Shown: positions 35,666 to 44,017 of the stretch, one piece after another
Numbering within the stretch: position 1 is the first letter of the stretch
Layout of the letters: the number at the start of each line of letters is the position of its first letter
NCBI GenBank assembly: GCA_012522755.1
Contig: JAAYJV010000048.1
Span: forward strand, 1 to 64,000
Length of the DNA: 64,000 nucleotides
Reading direction: 5' to 3'
Source: Candidatus Hydrogenedens sp.
GTDB taxonomy: Bacteria > Hydrogenedentota > Hydrogenedentia > Hydrogenedentales > CAITNO01
Notes under the pieces: generated by a model
Told to the model about the DNA's origin: nothing
The model's input: only the letters and a program-made list of their open reading frames with translations
Databases searched by the model: none
Translations under genes and position numbers: made by a program

Positions 35666-36889
35666 TCAGAAGCTCAGCTTTTCATCCTTCAGAAAGTGTG
35701 TCGTCAGACGAAAGCCCTCGGGAATCATGACGCCGCTGGATAAGGCGGTGCCTTCTCCGAAAGCGGCTGATTCTCCTGGGGTAATTCCCACACCACAGAC
35801 AGCGAAAGGCACGGCGCCGGAGGCATGGGTTTTTGTGCTGATAAGCGTAAAGTGATCGGGAGCCACCAGAACACGGCTGTCGTCCCGTTGCAGGGCATAG
35901 TCCAGCATGGGCGCCACAACCTGTGTATCAAAATCTTCAATGGCCTGAATCTTGAGGGGAACACTTCCCTGGTGTCCTGCTTCGTCCGGGGCTTCCACGT
36001 GAAGATAGACAAAGTCATGTTTTTCCAGGGCATCCAGTGCGGCCTGCACCTTGCCCGCATAGTCCGTATCAATCCAGCCTGTGGCACCTTCCACGTCGAT
36101 CACTTCCAGACCGGCACACAGGCCGATGCCTTTCACAAGATCGACAGCGGAAATGACGGCACCACTGAGGCCGAAGCGGTCTTGATAAGATTCCAGGGTG
36201 AGTGCCCGCCCCTGGCCCCAAGGCCACAATGAAGTGGCGGGAAGCTTTCCTTCAGCAACACGGGCCGCATTGACGGGGTGATCTTTCAGGAGTTTTTGCG
36301 AAGCTTCCATGAGCGAAAGAAGGAGAGGAGCCGCTTTTCCCTGAGGCAGCCAGGAGGCATAGGCCTGCCCGGTGATATTGTGGGGAGGCTCACATACGGC
36401 CTGTGCGAGATCGTCGATGGAACAGTCGGCCGAAGCGCTGATGACACCCGTGTGCCTATAGCTCACACCGCCATGAAGACGGATGGGAAAAGATCCGGAG
36501 AGTTTCTGATCCAGAAAAGAAATCAGTTCACGAGCCTCTTCCGTGCTGATGTGCCCGGCCGTAAAATCCTCCAGGGTGCCATTATTCAGCGTCACCAGAT
36601 TACAACGGAAGGCCACTTCATCTTCGGCCAGTTGAATGCCCTGATTGGCCGCTTCAATGGCTGCGCGTCCCGAAAAAGAGACACGGGGATCATAGCCGAA
36701 AACGGACAGATTACCCACATCACTGCCGGGAGGCATCCCTTCGGGAATGGGACAGAAGAGACCTGTCACACCCAGACTGACCACGCGATCCATGTTGGGG
36801 GTGCGGGCTGCTTCCAAAGGCGTTTTGCCCTGGCATTCATCCAGAGGATGATCGGCCATGCCATCGCCCAGCAGAATGATGTATTTCAT
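35666..36889 (-). CDS. apgM: Cofactor-independent phosphoglycerate mutase (ApgM type)
   Basis: This 407-aa alkaline-phosphatase-superfamily protein resembles archaeal-type phosphoglycerate mutases. It shows LLGDGMADHP, the nucleophile segment GSDVGNLSVFGYDP, HVEAPDEAGHQG and VAPDHFTL, which bind two metals and form phosphoserine. Some bacterial members of this family are thought to act as an alternative homoserine kinase; an aspartate kinase exists in this window but not next to it. The ATG at 36889 matches the family N-terminus and is preferred over a long upstream extension. It is followed on the same strand by cimA. Confidence 0.88.
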   Translation of the reverse strand: MKYIILLGDGMADHPLDECQGKTPLEAARTPNMDRVVSLGVTGLFCPIPEGMPPGSDVGNLSVFGYDPRVSFSGRAAIEAANQGIQLAEDEVAFRCNLVTLNNGTLEDFTAGHISTEEARELISFLDQKLSGSFPIRLHGGVSYRHTGVISASADCSIDDLAQAVCEPPHNITGQAYASWLPQGKAAPLLLSLMEASQKLLKDHPVNAARVAEGKLPATSLWPWGQGRALTLESYQDRFGLSGAVISAVDLVKGIGLCAGLEVIDVEGATGWIDTDYAGKVQAALDALEKHDFVYLHVEAPDEAGHQGSVPLKIQAIEDFDTQVVAPMLDYALQRDDSRVLVAPDHFTLISTKTHASGAVPFAVCGVGITPGESAAFGEGTALSSGVMIPEGFRLTTHFLKDEKLSF

Positions 36890-37080
36890 GTAATCTACCC
36901 TTGTTATTACACCGGGGCCTGTCACGATTGGATAAGGTAAGAAGACCCCCAGCATGCCAATACTGTACCATGCTAACGGTTTTAAGGGCAAGAGAATTCC
37001 TGAAAAGAGGAAATCAGGGAATAGGAACGAGGGGCAAGGGCACGTAGGGGAACGGCATGCCGTGCCCACTTTGTCCCCTT

Positions 37081-37134
37081 AGTCCATTCCGTCCATGACC
37101 TCCACTCCGTCCACTTGGTCCACTCTGTCCACTG
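37081..37134 (-). repeat. 9-bp tandem repeat, about six units (GTGGACNNR type)
   Basis: Read on the minus strand the region is built of GTGGACAGA, GTGGACCAA, GTGGACGGA, GTGGAGGTC and degenerate copies with 9-bp period. It is the same family as 227-262. Confidence 0.85.
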
Positions 37135-37178
37135 AAAGCCGTTTGTGCTCAAACCCCGATTCAAAGCCTGTCCAGTAT

Positions 37179-37211
37179 AAAAAAAGCGACGGCAACCGAA
37201 GTTGCCGCCGC
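37179..37211 (-). terminator. Rho-independent terminator of the pilin gene
   Basis: On the minus strand an 11-bp stem (37211-37201 with 37196-37186) encloses a TTCG tetraloop closed by C-G, followed by seven T (37185-37179). It lies 35 bases beyond the pilin stop and is one of the strongest terminators in the window. Confidence 0.93.
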
Positions 37212-37246
37212 AGATGATCGACAGAATAATGTCTGTTAAGACACTA

Positions 37247-37702
37247 TCAGATAGCTGTGCTGTCAGCGTCAGCCTGAGCACCAACTTCCTGACGGATGAT
37301 GCCGCTGGCATTCACGAAGAAATAGCGGATACCGGTGGTGCCATCCTGATTGGGATCGGCTGTGACTTCAAAGTCCTGGAAGAGGCCGTTGGCGTCTTCG
37401 ACTTCACCGGCGAGGTTGAAATCATAGCCTTGCAGGGTGTCGCCATTGGCGGTGATTTCCAGATCCAGGAAGGAGGGGCCATCGGTCGGCTCTCTCAGGT
37501 CGGACCAGTCTTCAGCATAGCCTTTGGTAGCGGCGGCATAGGCGGTCTGAGCACCAACGATGGTTTTCAGGTTGCCAATGGCAGCTGCTTCATTGGACTG
37601 CAGTCTGGAACGCAGCAAATTGGGGATGGCGATAGCGGCGATAATCGCAATAATAGCCACAACAATCATCAGTTCGATCAGCGTAAAGCCCTTGTTCTTC
37701 AT
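37247..37702 (-). CDS. Type IV pilin / type II secretion major pseudopilin
   Basis: This 151-aa prepilin has a five-residue leader, cleaved before Phe6 (MKNKG/FTLIELMIVVAII), with Glu at mature position 5 and the long hydrophobic assembly helix. The C-terminal globular domain begins SNEAAAIGNLKTIVGAQTAY and has a Gly/Asp-rich tail, as in PilA/PilE-like pilins of PVC-type bacteria. A prepilin peptidase lies at 58478. The start has a strong GGAGG. A near-consensus sigma-54 promoter lies upstream and a strong terminator downstream, so it is a separately regulated single gene. It may be a major pilin; a T2SS pseudopilin role remains possible. Confidence 0.9.
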   Translation of the reverse strand: MKNKGFTLIELMIVVAIIAIIAAIAIPNLLRSRLQSNEAAAIGNLKTIVGAQTAYAAATKGYAEDWSDLREPTDGPSFLDLEITANGDTLQGYDFNLAGEVEDANGLFQDFEVTADPNQDGTTGIRYFFVNASGIIRQEVGAQADADSTAI

Positions 37703-37767
37703 TGGGTAACCTCCGTTTTTGTTGTTTTGAACAAGTCACACACAAATTGACTAACTGACTACATGAG

Positions 37768-37783
37768 AGCAATTGCCGTGCCA
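37768..37783 (-). promoter_or_regulatory. Sigma-54 promoter of the pilin gene
   Basis: On the minus strand TGGCACG-GCAA-TTGCT is an exact fit to the -24/-12 consensus TGGCACG-N4-TTGCW. It lies 66 bases before the ATG, giving a leader of about 55 bases. Pilin genes of several bacteria are known to need RpoN with a PilR-type activator. No rpoN or pilR gene is in the window. Confidence 0.85.
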
Positions 37784-37803
37784 ATATCGAAATTCAGGAA
37801 CTA

Positions 37804-37903
37804 AACAAATAATTATCAGTTTGTGACCGGGTTTCACGAAAAAAAACGGTGGGATGGCAAAAAGAATTGACAAAAAATGTCGAGCTTCAACAAATAATTG
37901 TCA
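37804..37903. promoter_or_regulatory. Paired upstream repeats before the pilin sigma-54 promoter
   Basis: AACAAATAATTATCA (37804-37818) and AACAAATAATTGTCA (37889-37903) match at 14 of 15 positions and are 85 bases apart, about eight helical turns. They lie 21-135 bases upstream of the -24 element and could be enhancer sites for a sigma-54 activator. Confidence 0.5.
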
Positions 37904-37934
37904 TGCCAAACTGAGGGTTGTCCGGTTCTCGGGG

Positions 37935-39017
37935 CTATTGGATTTCCAACATACGCTGTATGGGGATGAGTGCTTGTTTACGGATTTCCTCATCCAGTTC
38001 CACCTGATACTGCTTGTTTTTCAAGGCGTTGAGCGTATCTTCCAAAGTAATATAGTTCATATGCTTGCAGCGGAGGGTACAGGCCCGGACGAGTTTTCTG
38101 TGAGGGAATTCAGCAGCGAGATTATCGCCCATGGAACATTCCGTGAGAAGGGCATACCAGGGCGCATCCTTATCGCGCACATAATCGACCATGGCTTTTG
38201 TGCTTCCGGATTTATCGACCAGGTCAATGACTTCAGGGGGGCATTCGGGATGGGCGAGGATTACGGCATCGGCATATTGTTTGCGGATATTGGCCACATC
38301 CTCAGGGGTGAAAAGTTCATGGACTTCACACTTGGCCTTCCACCCGATGACCAGAGGCTGGTCTTTGGAAATAGCGGCGAATCGAGCCTCGTCGGCTTCT
38401 GAATCCAGATAGGGGAGTCCCAGTTGTGTGGCTGTGTTTTCCGCAAGATAGGCATCGGGCAGAAAAATAATACGCTTGTGACCTTCTTCAATGAGTTTGG
38501 TCAATACCTTGTCGGCGTTGCCCGAGGTGCAGCAATAGTCCGATTCCGCTTTGGCATCGGCATAGGTATTCACATAGGTGACGACCACAGCACCGGGAAA
38601 TTTCTCTTTCAGGTTCCGGATGTCAGCAGCTGTGATTCCTTCGGCCAGAGAGCAGCCGGCTTTTTCTGAGGGAACGAGCACGGTTTTTCCCGGGTTCAGA
38701 ATTTTGGCTGTTTCACCCATGAACCAGACCCCGCAAAAGACAATGATGTCAGCTGTGGTTCTGGCGGCAATGGAAGACAGTTGCAGGGAATCGCCCGTAT
38801 AATCCGGGATACTGTGATAGAGTGCCGGTTCCATATAGTTATGGCCCAGGATCACCGCATTCATTTCATGCTTGAGTTCATTGATCCCATGGGCAATTTC
38901 CACTTTGGCTTCAATTTCAATTTCAGGCACAATACCCTGGAGCCGTTCATGCATAAATTTTCTTGTTTCATCCAGGCTTGCGCGGACCTGCAAAGTATTC
39001 ATCTGGATATTCGTCAC
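37935..39017 (-). CDS. nadA: Quinolinate synthase
   Basis: This 360-aa NadA makes quinolinate from iminoaspartate and dihydroxyacetone phosphate in NAD synthesis. It has the opening LGHNYMEPALYHSIPDYTGDS, FCGVWFMGETAKIL, VTYVNTYADAKAESDYCCTSGN and HPECPPEV. The cluster-binding cysteines are in GVWF-adjacent, CCTSGN and LRCKHMNYI contexts expected for the 4Fe-4S cluster. The start may be GTG at 39017 or ATG at 39002; the longer form is given. No nadB or nadC is adjacent. A promoter with TACAAT lies upstream. Confidence 0.94.
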   Translation of the reverse strand: MTNIQMNTLQVRASLDETRKFMHERLQGIVPEIEIEAKVEIAHGINELKHEMNAVILGHNYMEPALYHSIPDYTGDSLQLSSIAARTTADIIVFCGVWFMGETAKILNPGKTVLVPSEKAGCSLAEGITAADIRNLKEKFPGAVVVTYVNTYADAKAESDYCCTSGNADKVLTKLIEEGHKRIIFLPDAYLAENTATQLGLPYLDSEADEARFAAISKDQPLVIGWKAKCEVHELFTPEDVANIRKQYADAVILAHPECPPEVIDLVDKSGSTKAMVDYVRDKDAPWYALLTECSMGDNLAAEFPHRKLVRACTLRCKHMNYITLEDTLNALKNKQYQVELDEEIRKQALIPIQRMLEIQ

Positions 39018-39423
39018 TTTCTGCTTGAGAGTTGAAACATGGGGAATCTGAATCGGGATGGAACTTCATTGTAACAGGATACACGCCTGCAAGTAAAAGA
39101 CGGCGATGCAGTTTATAAAATGAAACAGCAACCAGGCCGTGTTTCAGTCCCGAAGAGAGATTATTTTTGTGAGATGAGCGGAAATGTCTTTTTTTCTTTC
39201 ATCGCCATTGGCGGCTTCTTTGCAGTCAAGGGTGCGGTAAGATCTGTTTCGGGAAACAGTGGGCACAGTGGGACAGAGCGGCTGTACCCGATTCCTGACC
39301 TGAATTTCCGACCCGAAGACCGACCCTGCTTTTCTCCGTCAAGTATGTTATACTTCTTGTTGCTTTCCTTTATTTCCCTCCCCCATCAGCTTTTCAGCAA
39401 TACCATAATGAATTGACATATAA
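39018..39423. other. Intergenic region between divergent nadA and MATE gene
   Basis: It contains a minus-strand promoter for nadA (39068-39097), a short 9-bp repeat (AGTGGGCAC, AGTGGGACA, 39258-39275), and an inverted repeat AAGTAT-GTT-ATACTT at 39341-39355 that may overlap the MATE gene promoter. No gene is supported. Confidence 0.55.
39068..39097 (-). promoter_or_regulatory. Candidate nadA promoter
   Basis: On the minus strand TTTACT (39097-39092) and TACAAT (39073-39068) are 18 bases apart, about 50 bases before nadA. Confidence 0.5.
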
Positions 39424-40854
39424 ATGACTGCTACACAAGTACGACTGCAAGAAGCGCCCTGGACCGGTACCCGTGAGGTATTGTCCATATCAGGCCCCCT
39501 TATTCTGGGCATGCTTTCCTATACGATCATGGAGTTCGTTGACAAGGTCATGTGCTCCTATCTGGGAACGGATGCGCTTGCGGCTGTGGGCAGTGCGGGT
39601 ATTGCCTCCTTCACTCTATGCACGCTTTTTATGGGAATTGCGAGTATTGTCACCACCTTTGTGGCCCAGTGTTATGGTCGTGAAGAATACGAACTGTGCG
39701 CCCGTTACTGCTGGCAGGGCATGTATATATCCATTCTGGGTATTGTTTTCGCCATTATCCTGTGGCCATTGGCTCCTGCTCTTTTCGGATCCATGGGACA
39801 TAATGAAGTGGTGACCCGCTATGAGCTGGAATATTTTCGTGTGCGCGTTCTGGGTTATTTCTTTGTTGGCGCCACAACGGCTCTGGCGGGTTTTTTCCAA
39901 TCGGTGAGTAAGCCTCGTATCCCCATGTATGCGGCCATCATCGCCAACACCACCAATATTCTGTTCAACTATGTGCTCATTTTCGGCAAATTCGGATTCC
40001 CACGCATGGAAGTGGCCGGAGCCGCTGCAGCCACAGTGTTGTCGACGGTACTGCAATGTATTGTCATGCTCTGGTGTTTTCTTCACCCGCATTTTGACCG
40101 CAGCTATCAAACCCGCTCGTCCTGGGCTTTTGACTGGAAACGTCTTCGTGAGATGATCACCATCGGGATGCCAGCGGCCATCAGCATGTTTCTGGATGTC
40201 GCCAACTGGTGGATCTTCACCTCCTTCATTATCGGCCGTTTCGGAGCAGTGCAGCTTGCGGCCAATACCATTGCCGTCAGCTTCATGCATATCGGTTTTC
40301 TCCCAGCTGTGGGGCTCAACCATGGTGTGGCCACCATTGTGGGTCAATGGCTGGGCCGTCGCGATATTGCCCGTGCCAAAGCGCGCACCTATACGGCCAT
40401 ACGCATAGCGGGGGTTTACATGGTGATCATGGGTCTGACCTTCGCTCTCTTCGGCAATATACTCATCTCCGTGATCTTCCGTGCGGAAATGGATGTGGTG
40501 CGTCTGGGCCATAAACTGCTGATACTTGCAGCCCTCTTTCAGGCCTTCGATGCGGTAAACATCATTTGCGTGGGTGCTCTGAAAGGTGCCGGAGATACGC
40601 GCTGGATGATGTACATCACCTTTATCATGTCCTATCTGGTCTTTCTTCCTCTGGCACTGATTTTTGCCTTCTATTTCCAATGGGGTGCCTTCGGTGCCTG
40701 GATGGGCGCAACGATCTTCATCATACTGTTGAGTGGCGTTCTCTTTCGTCGTTTCCAGGGAGAAGGCTGGCGACATATCAATATATTTACGCACACCTCT
40801 CCCGAGTCCGTATCACTGGCCGGTTCCACGGAGCCGGGCTGTGCGCAAGAGTAG
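39424..40854 (+). CDS. MATE family efflux transporter
   Basis: This 476-aa inner-membrane protein has about twelve predicted transmembrane helices in two six-helix halves. Family features include the opening SISGPLILGMLSYTIMEFVDKVM, then FMGIASIVTTFVAQCYG, ALAGFFQSVSKPRIPM, and the second-half LNHGVATIVGQWLGRRD with VGALKGAGDTRW. MATE proteins export drugs or metabolites with H+ or Na+ antiport. It is 16 bases upstream of an RluD-type gene on the same strand. The start has no clear Shine-Dalgarno sequence. Confidence 0.93.
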   Translation: MTATQVRLQEAPWTGTREVLSISGPLILGMLSYTIMEFVDKVMCSYLGTDALAAVGSAGIASFTLCTLFMGIASIVTTFVAQCYGREEYELCARYCWQGMYISILGIVFAIILWPLAPALFGSMGHNEVVTRYELEYFRVRVLGYFFVGATTALAGFFQSVSKPRIPMYAAIIANTTNILFNYVLIFGKFGFPRMEVAGAAAATVLSTVLQCIVMLWCFLHPHFDRSYQTRSSWAFDWKRLREMITIGMPAAISMFLDVANWWIFTSFIIGRFGAVQLAANTIAVSFMHIGFLPAVGLNHGVATIVGQWLGRRDIARAKARTYTAIRIAGVYMVIMGLTFALFGNILISVIFRAEMDVVRLGHKLLILAALFQAFDAVNIICVGALKGAGDTRWMMYITFIMSYLVFLPLALIFAFYFQWGAFGAWMGATIFIILLSGVLFRRFQGEGWRHINIFTHTSPESVSLAGSTEPGCAQE

Positions 40855-40870
40855 AACAGGAATGTGAGTC

Positions 40871-41845
40871 ATGCCGTCTCTGGTCCATTTGACAGTTGAG
40901 GATACAGGCGAAGCCGTCCGCTTGGATGTCTATCTGGCTGACACTCTGGACAATCTTTCAAGAAGTTATCTTAAAAAACTTATTCAAAAAGGCAATGTAA
41001 CCATTGACGGTCAGCCAGGCACGAAAGCATCGCAACTTCTTCAGGAAGGACAGAAGCTGACGGTACTCCTTCCGGCACCTCCGTCTCTGGTACCGAGTCC
41101 CGAAAATATACCCCTGGACATCCTCCATGAAGACGAGCATCTGGTTGTGGTCAATAAAGCTTCAGGGATGGTGGTTCATCCCGCTCCGGGACATCAGGGA
41201 GGCACCCTGGTGAATGCCCTGCTGTACCACTGTCCCGATTATGAGCAAACAGGCGACGATTCACGCCGTCCGGGAATTGTCCATCGCCTCGACCGCTACA
41301 CTTCCGGTGTCATGGTGGCTGCAAAAAATCAAAGTGCTTATTTCCATCTGGCGAAACAGGCGGCCGAACGTGATTTTGAGCGTCGCTACCTGGCTCTGGT
41401 GGCCGGTGAATTCCCTGAAGAACGGGGCTGTATCAATGCCAGTATGGGTCGCAGTCTTGTAGACCCTTCCCGCATGGCCGTAACCGGAATTAATGCGAAA
41501 ACAGCCATAACGCATTTTGAAACGCTGGAACGTTTCCAAGTGGCCTGTCTTGTGCGGCTTACACTGGAAACAGGCCGAACCCATCAGATCCGTGTCCATA
41601 TGCGTTTTGCCGGGCATCCGATGCTGGGCGATCCCGTGTATGGTATGGACAGTTACGACTCTCTGGGTATTGATGAGGAGCTGATGGCTGCGCTTGAACA
41701 ACTGGACGGTCAGGCCCTTCATGCGGAAAAACTGGGATTTACGCATCCTTTTACAGGAGAATGGTTGTCCTTTTCCAGTTCTCCTCCATCAGATTTTCAA
41801 GATGCTCTGAATGCACTTCGCAATTTGAAGTCAGACAACAAATAA
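40871..41845 (+). CDS. rluD: RluA-family 23S rRNA pseudouridine synthase (RluD type)
   Basis: This 324-aa protein has an N-terminal S4 RNA-binding domain (about 15-75, RLDVYLADTLDNLSRSYLKKLI) and a pseudouridine synthase domain. The catalytic Asp lies in PGIVHRLDRYTSGVMV, with RRYLALVAG and TGRTHQIRVHMRFAGHPMLGDPVYG following. It probably modifies helix 69 of 23S rRNA, as RluD does. The symbol is by similarity; other RluA subgroups cannot be ruled out. It follows the MATE gene closely. Confidence 0.87.
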   Translation: MPSLVHLTVEDTGEAVRLDVYLADTLDNLSRSYLKKLIQKGNVTIDGQPGTKASQLLQEGQKLTVLLPAPPSLVPSPENIPLDILHEDEHLVVVNKASGMVVHPAPGHQGGTLVNALLYHCPDYEQTGDDSRRPGIVHRLDRYTSGVMVAAKNQSAYFHLAKQAAERDFERRYLALVAGEFPEERGCINASMGRSLVDPSRMAVTGINAKTAITHFETLERFQVACLVRLTLETGRTHQIRVHMRFAGHPMLGDPVYGMDSYDSLGIDEELMAALEQLDGQALHAEKLGFTHPFTGEWLSFSSSPPSDFQDALNALRNLKSDNK

Positions 41846-41952
41846 GAAGCCGTGACGCATGCCGGCATTTTTGTGGTATAAAAAGTATGGCTCTCTTCGT
41901 TCTTGAAAAGATGCTTTTCAGTGTATTTTGCAGCTGTACAGTTTATGGTCGC

Positions 41953-41982
41953 TTGATTACTCAGGTTAATTATTGCTAAGAT
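41953..41982 (+). promoter_or_regulatory. Candidate promoter of the ECF sigma gene
   Basis: TTGATT (41953-41958) and TAAGAT (41977-41982) are 18 bases apart, 87 bases before the start codon. This is a housekeeping-type promoter; no obvious ECF-type self-promoter was seen. Confidence 0.45.
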
Positions 41983-42069
41983 ATACTTCAAATTGTTAAA
42001 TGTTTTCGGTATCCGCTTCACATCTCACTGTGGGGAATACTCCCTCTATATCAACTCAGGACGTTTTCT

Positions 42070-42645
42070 TTGAGTGCAACATCCACCAGATGGTCCAAAG
42101 AATTTGAAGACTCTGTTATGGAGCATGTTGATCTGCTCTATGCGGTTGCTTTGCGCCTGACGCGCAATCATGCCGATGCGGAAGACCTTACTCAGAACAC
42201 TTTTGTGAAAGCACTTCGTTTTCACGATAAATTCAAGCCCGGTACTTATATAAAAGCGTGGTTGCTCACCATCTTGCGCAACACCTTCATCAATGAGTAC
42301 CGACGCCGTTCCCGCCGTCCTCTGGAAGTGGAACTTTCCGGTTTTGAAGTTGCCCGGGACACCAATCCTGACCCGGATATTTTCTTTGAGCCCCGTCCCG
42401 GCTGTCGTGAAGATTTGCTTGAGCTTGTGGATGATCCCGTGCGCCAGGCGGTAGAAGCCCTTCCTCCTGAGTTTCGGGAAGCGGTGTTGATGGCGGACTT
42501 GGAAGATATGTCTTACAAGGAAATTGCCGAAGCCATGGGCTGCCCTCTTGGCACGGTAATGTCCCGCTTGTATCGTGGTCGAAAGTTACTTCGTGATGCC
42601 CTTGAGGAATATGCACGGGAGCGAGGTGTTGTATCTTCTAAGTAG
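42070..42645 (+). CDS. ECF-type RNA polymerase sigma factor
   Basis: This 191-aa protein contains sigma region 2 (VDLLYAVALRLTRNHADAEDLTQNTFVKALRFHDKFKPGTYIKAWL, shown here only in part: ADAEDLTQNTFVKALR) and region 4 (LPPEFREAVLMADLEDMSYKEI, AEAMGCPLGTVMSRLYRGRK). It directs polymerase to a set of stress or envelope genes. The start is TTG with AGGA about 9 bases upstream; the next ATG would remove part of region 2. No anti-sigma gene follows, so control is probably by other means. Confidence 0.9.
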   Translation: MSATSTRWSKEFEDSVMEHVDLLYAVALRLTRNHADAEDLTQNTFVKALRFHDKFKPGTYIKAWLLTILRNTFINEYRRRSRRPLEVELSGFEVARDTNPDPDIFFEPRPGCREDLLELVDDPVRQAVEALPPEFREAVLMADLEDMSYKEIAEAMGCPLGTVMSRLYRGRKLLRDALEEYARERGVVSSK

Positions 42646-42667
42646 ATATTGATCTGAAAAGAGTCGG

Positions 42668-42709
42668 ACCCCGGTTGAAAACAGTATCTTTGAAGGCTGG
42701 GGTTCTTTT
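42668..42709 (+). terminator. Terminator after the ECF sigma gene
   Basis: ACCCCGGT (42668-42675) pairs with GCTGGGGT (42696-42703), including G-U pairs, and is followed by TCTTTT. Confidence 0.6.
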
Positions 42710-42773
42710 ATGTGTCTGTTTTTTCAGCGCATTTCTTTTTTATATCACAGTAAAGTCTTTGTAACAGGAAAGC

Positions 42774-42832
42774 AGCAGATCCGGTCTTCAATACAGGCAA
42801 GCCGATGCCATATCCCTTTCCTCGGATCTGCT
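42774..42832 (+). promoter_or_regulatory. Stem-loop in the leuB leader
   Basis: AGCAGATCCG (42774-42783) is an exact inverted repeat of CGGATCTGCT (42823-42832), about 26 bases before leuB. It could be a leader structure affecting leuB expression. No leucine-rich leader peptide or T-run is evident. Confidence 0.4.
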
Positions 42833-42858
42833 TTCAACAACAACCAGGAGAAAATTAC

Positions 42859-43938
42859 ATGGCAAAGTACTCAGTAGCACTGATTCCCGGTGATGGTACC
42901 GGGCCGGAAGTGATGGCGGAAGGAGTGAAGGTTCTTGACGCTGCGGCGGCAAAATTCGGATTTTCCTTTTCCTATCAGAACTATGATTTTGGCGGCGAAC
43001 GCTACATGAAAACGGGCGAAGTACTTCCCGACTCCGCTATTGAAGAATTCAGAAAGTTTGATGCCCTCTATCTGGGCGCCATCGGTCACCCCGAAGTGGC
43101 ACCAGGAATTCTTGAGAAGGGTATTTTGCTGCGTACACGCTTTGAGCTGGATCAGTACATCAACCTGCGTCCCGTGAAACTTTATCCCGGTGTGGATACG
43201 CCTATCAAGGATAAAGGACCGGAAGACATTGATTTTATTGTGATCCGTGAAAACTCCGCTGATATTTATACCGGTATCGGCGGTGTCCAGCGTAAAGGCA
43301 CTCCTTACGAAGTGGCCATGCAGACCATGGTATACAGCCGCAATGAAGTGGATCGCTGCCTGCGCTATGCTTTCGAATGCACCCGCAAACGCAACAAAGA
43401 CCTGACCCTCACCCTGTGCGGCAAAACGAACGTGCTCACCCACGTCTTCGGTCTGTGGGAACGGGCCTTCCATGAAATGGGCGAAAAAGAATTCCCGGAT
43501 ATCAAGCGTGAATATGCCCACGTTGACGCCACCACCATGTGGATGGTGAAAAACCCTGAATGGTTCGACGTCGTTGTGACGGGCAACATGTTCGGTGACA
43601 TTATCACGGATCTGGGCGCCATGATCCAGGGTGGTATGGGCATCGCTGCCGGCGGTAACCTGAATCCCGAAGGCGTCTCCATGTTTGAGCCCATCGGTGG
43701 CAGTGCTCCCAAGTATACGGGCATGAATATCATCAATCCCCTGGCCTGTATTTTCGCCGGTCAGATGCTGATGGATGAAGTGGGCGAGCCCGAAGCTGCT
43801 CTGAAGATTGAAGAAGCCTGTGTCGCTTTCCTGACCTCCGGTCAGATCAAAGGCCTGTCCGCCAGTGACATTAAAGCGGCTGGCATGACCACCACCGCCA
43901 TCGGCGACTGGATTGCCGACTATATCGCCAAAAACTGA
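42859..43938 (+). CDS. leuB: 3-isopropylmalate dehydrogenase
   Basis: This 359-aa NAD-dependent decarboxylating dehydrogenase opens with KYSVALIPGDGTGPEVM. It contains FELDQYINLRPVKLYPG, IVIRENSADIYTGIGG, the metal-binding GNMFGDIITDLGAMIQGGMG and the cofactor loop EPIGGSAPKYTG. It acts in leucine synthesis and, by shared enzymes, on methylmalate in the citramalate route started by CimA. ATG at 42859 has CAGGAG upstream and matches the family start. A tartrate/homoisocitrate dehydrogenase role is less likely but not excluded. Confidence 0.88.
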   Translation: MAKYSVALIPGDGTGPEVMAEGVKVLDAAAAKFGFSFSYQNYDFGGERYMKTGEVLPDSAIEEFRKFDALYLGAIGHPEVAPGILEKGILLRTRFELDQYINLRPVKLYPGVDTPIKDKGPEDIDFIVIRENSADIYTGIGGVQRKGTPYEVAMQTMVYSRNEVDRCLRYAFECTRKRNKDLTLTLCGKTNVLTHVFGLWERAFHEMGEKEFPDIKREYAHVDATTMWMVKNPEWFDVVVTGNMFGDIITDLGAMIQGGMGIAAGGNLNPEGVSMFEPIGGSAPKYTGMNIINPLACIFAGQMLMDEVGEPEAALKIEEACVAFLTSGQIKGLSASDIKAAGMTTTAIGDWIADYIAKN

Positions 43939-43952
43939 GTTTGAAATGATGT

Positions 43953-43999
43953 TGCGGGCCCGTGGAGAATGTTGTCTTTGCGGGCCCCTTTTCTTTTTT
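43953..43999 (+). terminator. Possible terminator after leuB
   Basis: Two copies of GCGGGCCC (43954-43961, 43980-43987) can pair through GGGCCC, followed by a T-rich tract (43989-43999). Confidence 0.55.
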
Positions 44000-44017
44000 A
44001 TCCCGGAATGACAGACC

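Larger units (their letters stand above)
36890..37246. other. Intergenic region with repeats and pilin terminator
   Basis: It holds a possible minus-strand promoter for the mutase gene (TTGCCC 36991-36986, TACAGT 36967-36962, spacing 18). It also contains a 12-bp palindrome ACGGCATGCCGT (37052-37063) flanked by GGGCACG/CGTGCCC, a reverse-orientation 9-bp array at 37081-37134, and the pilin terminator. No gene is supported. Confidence 0.6.
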
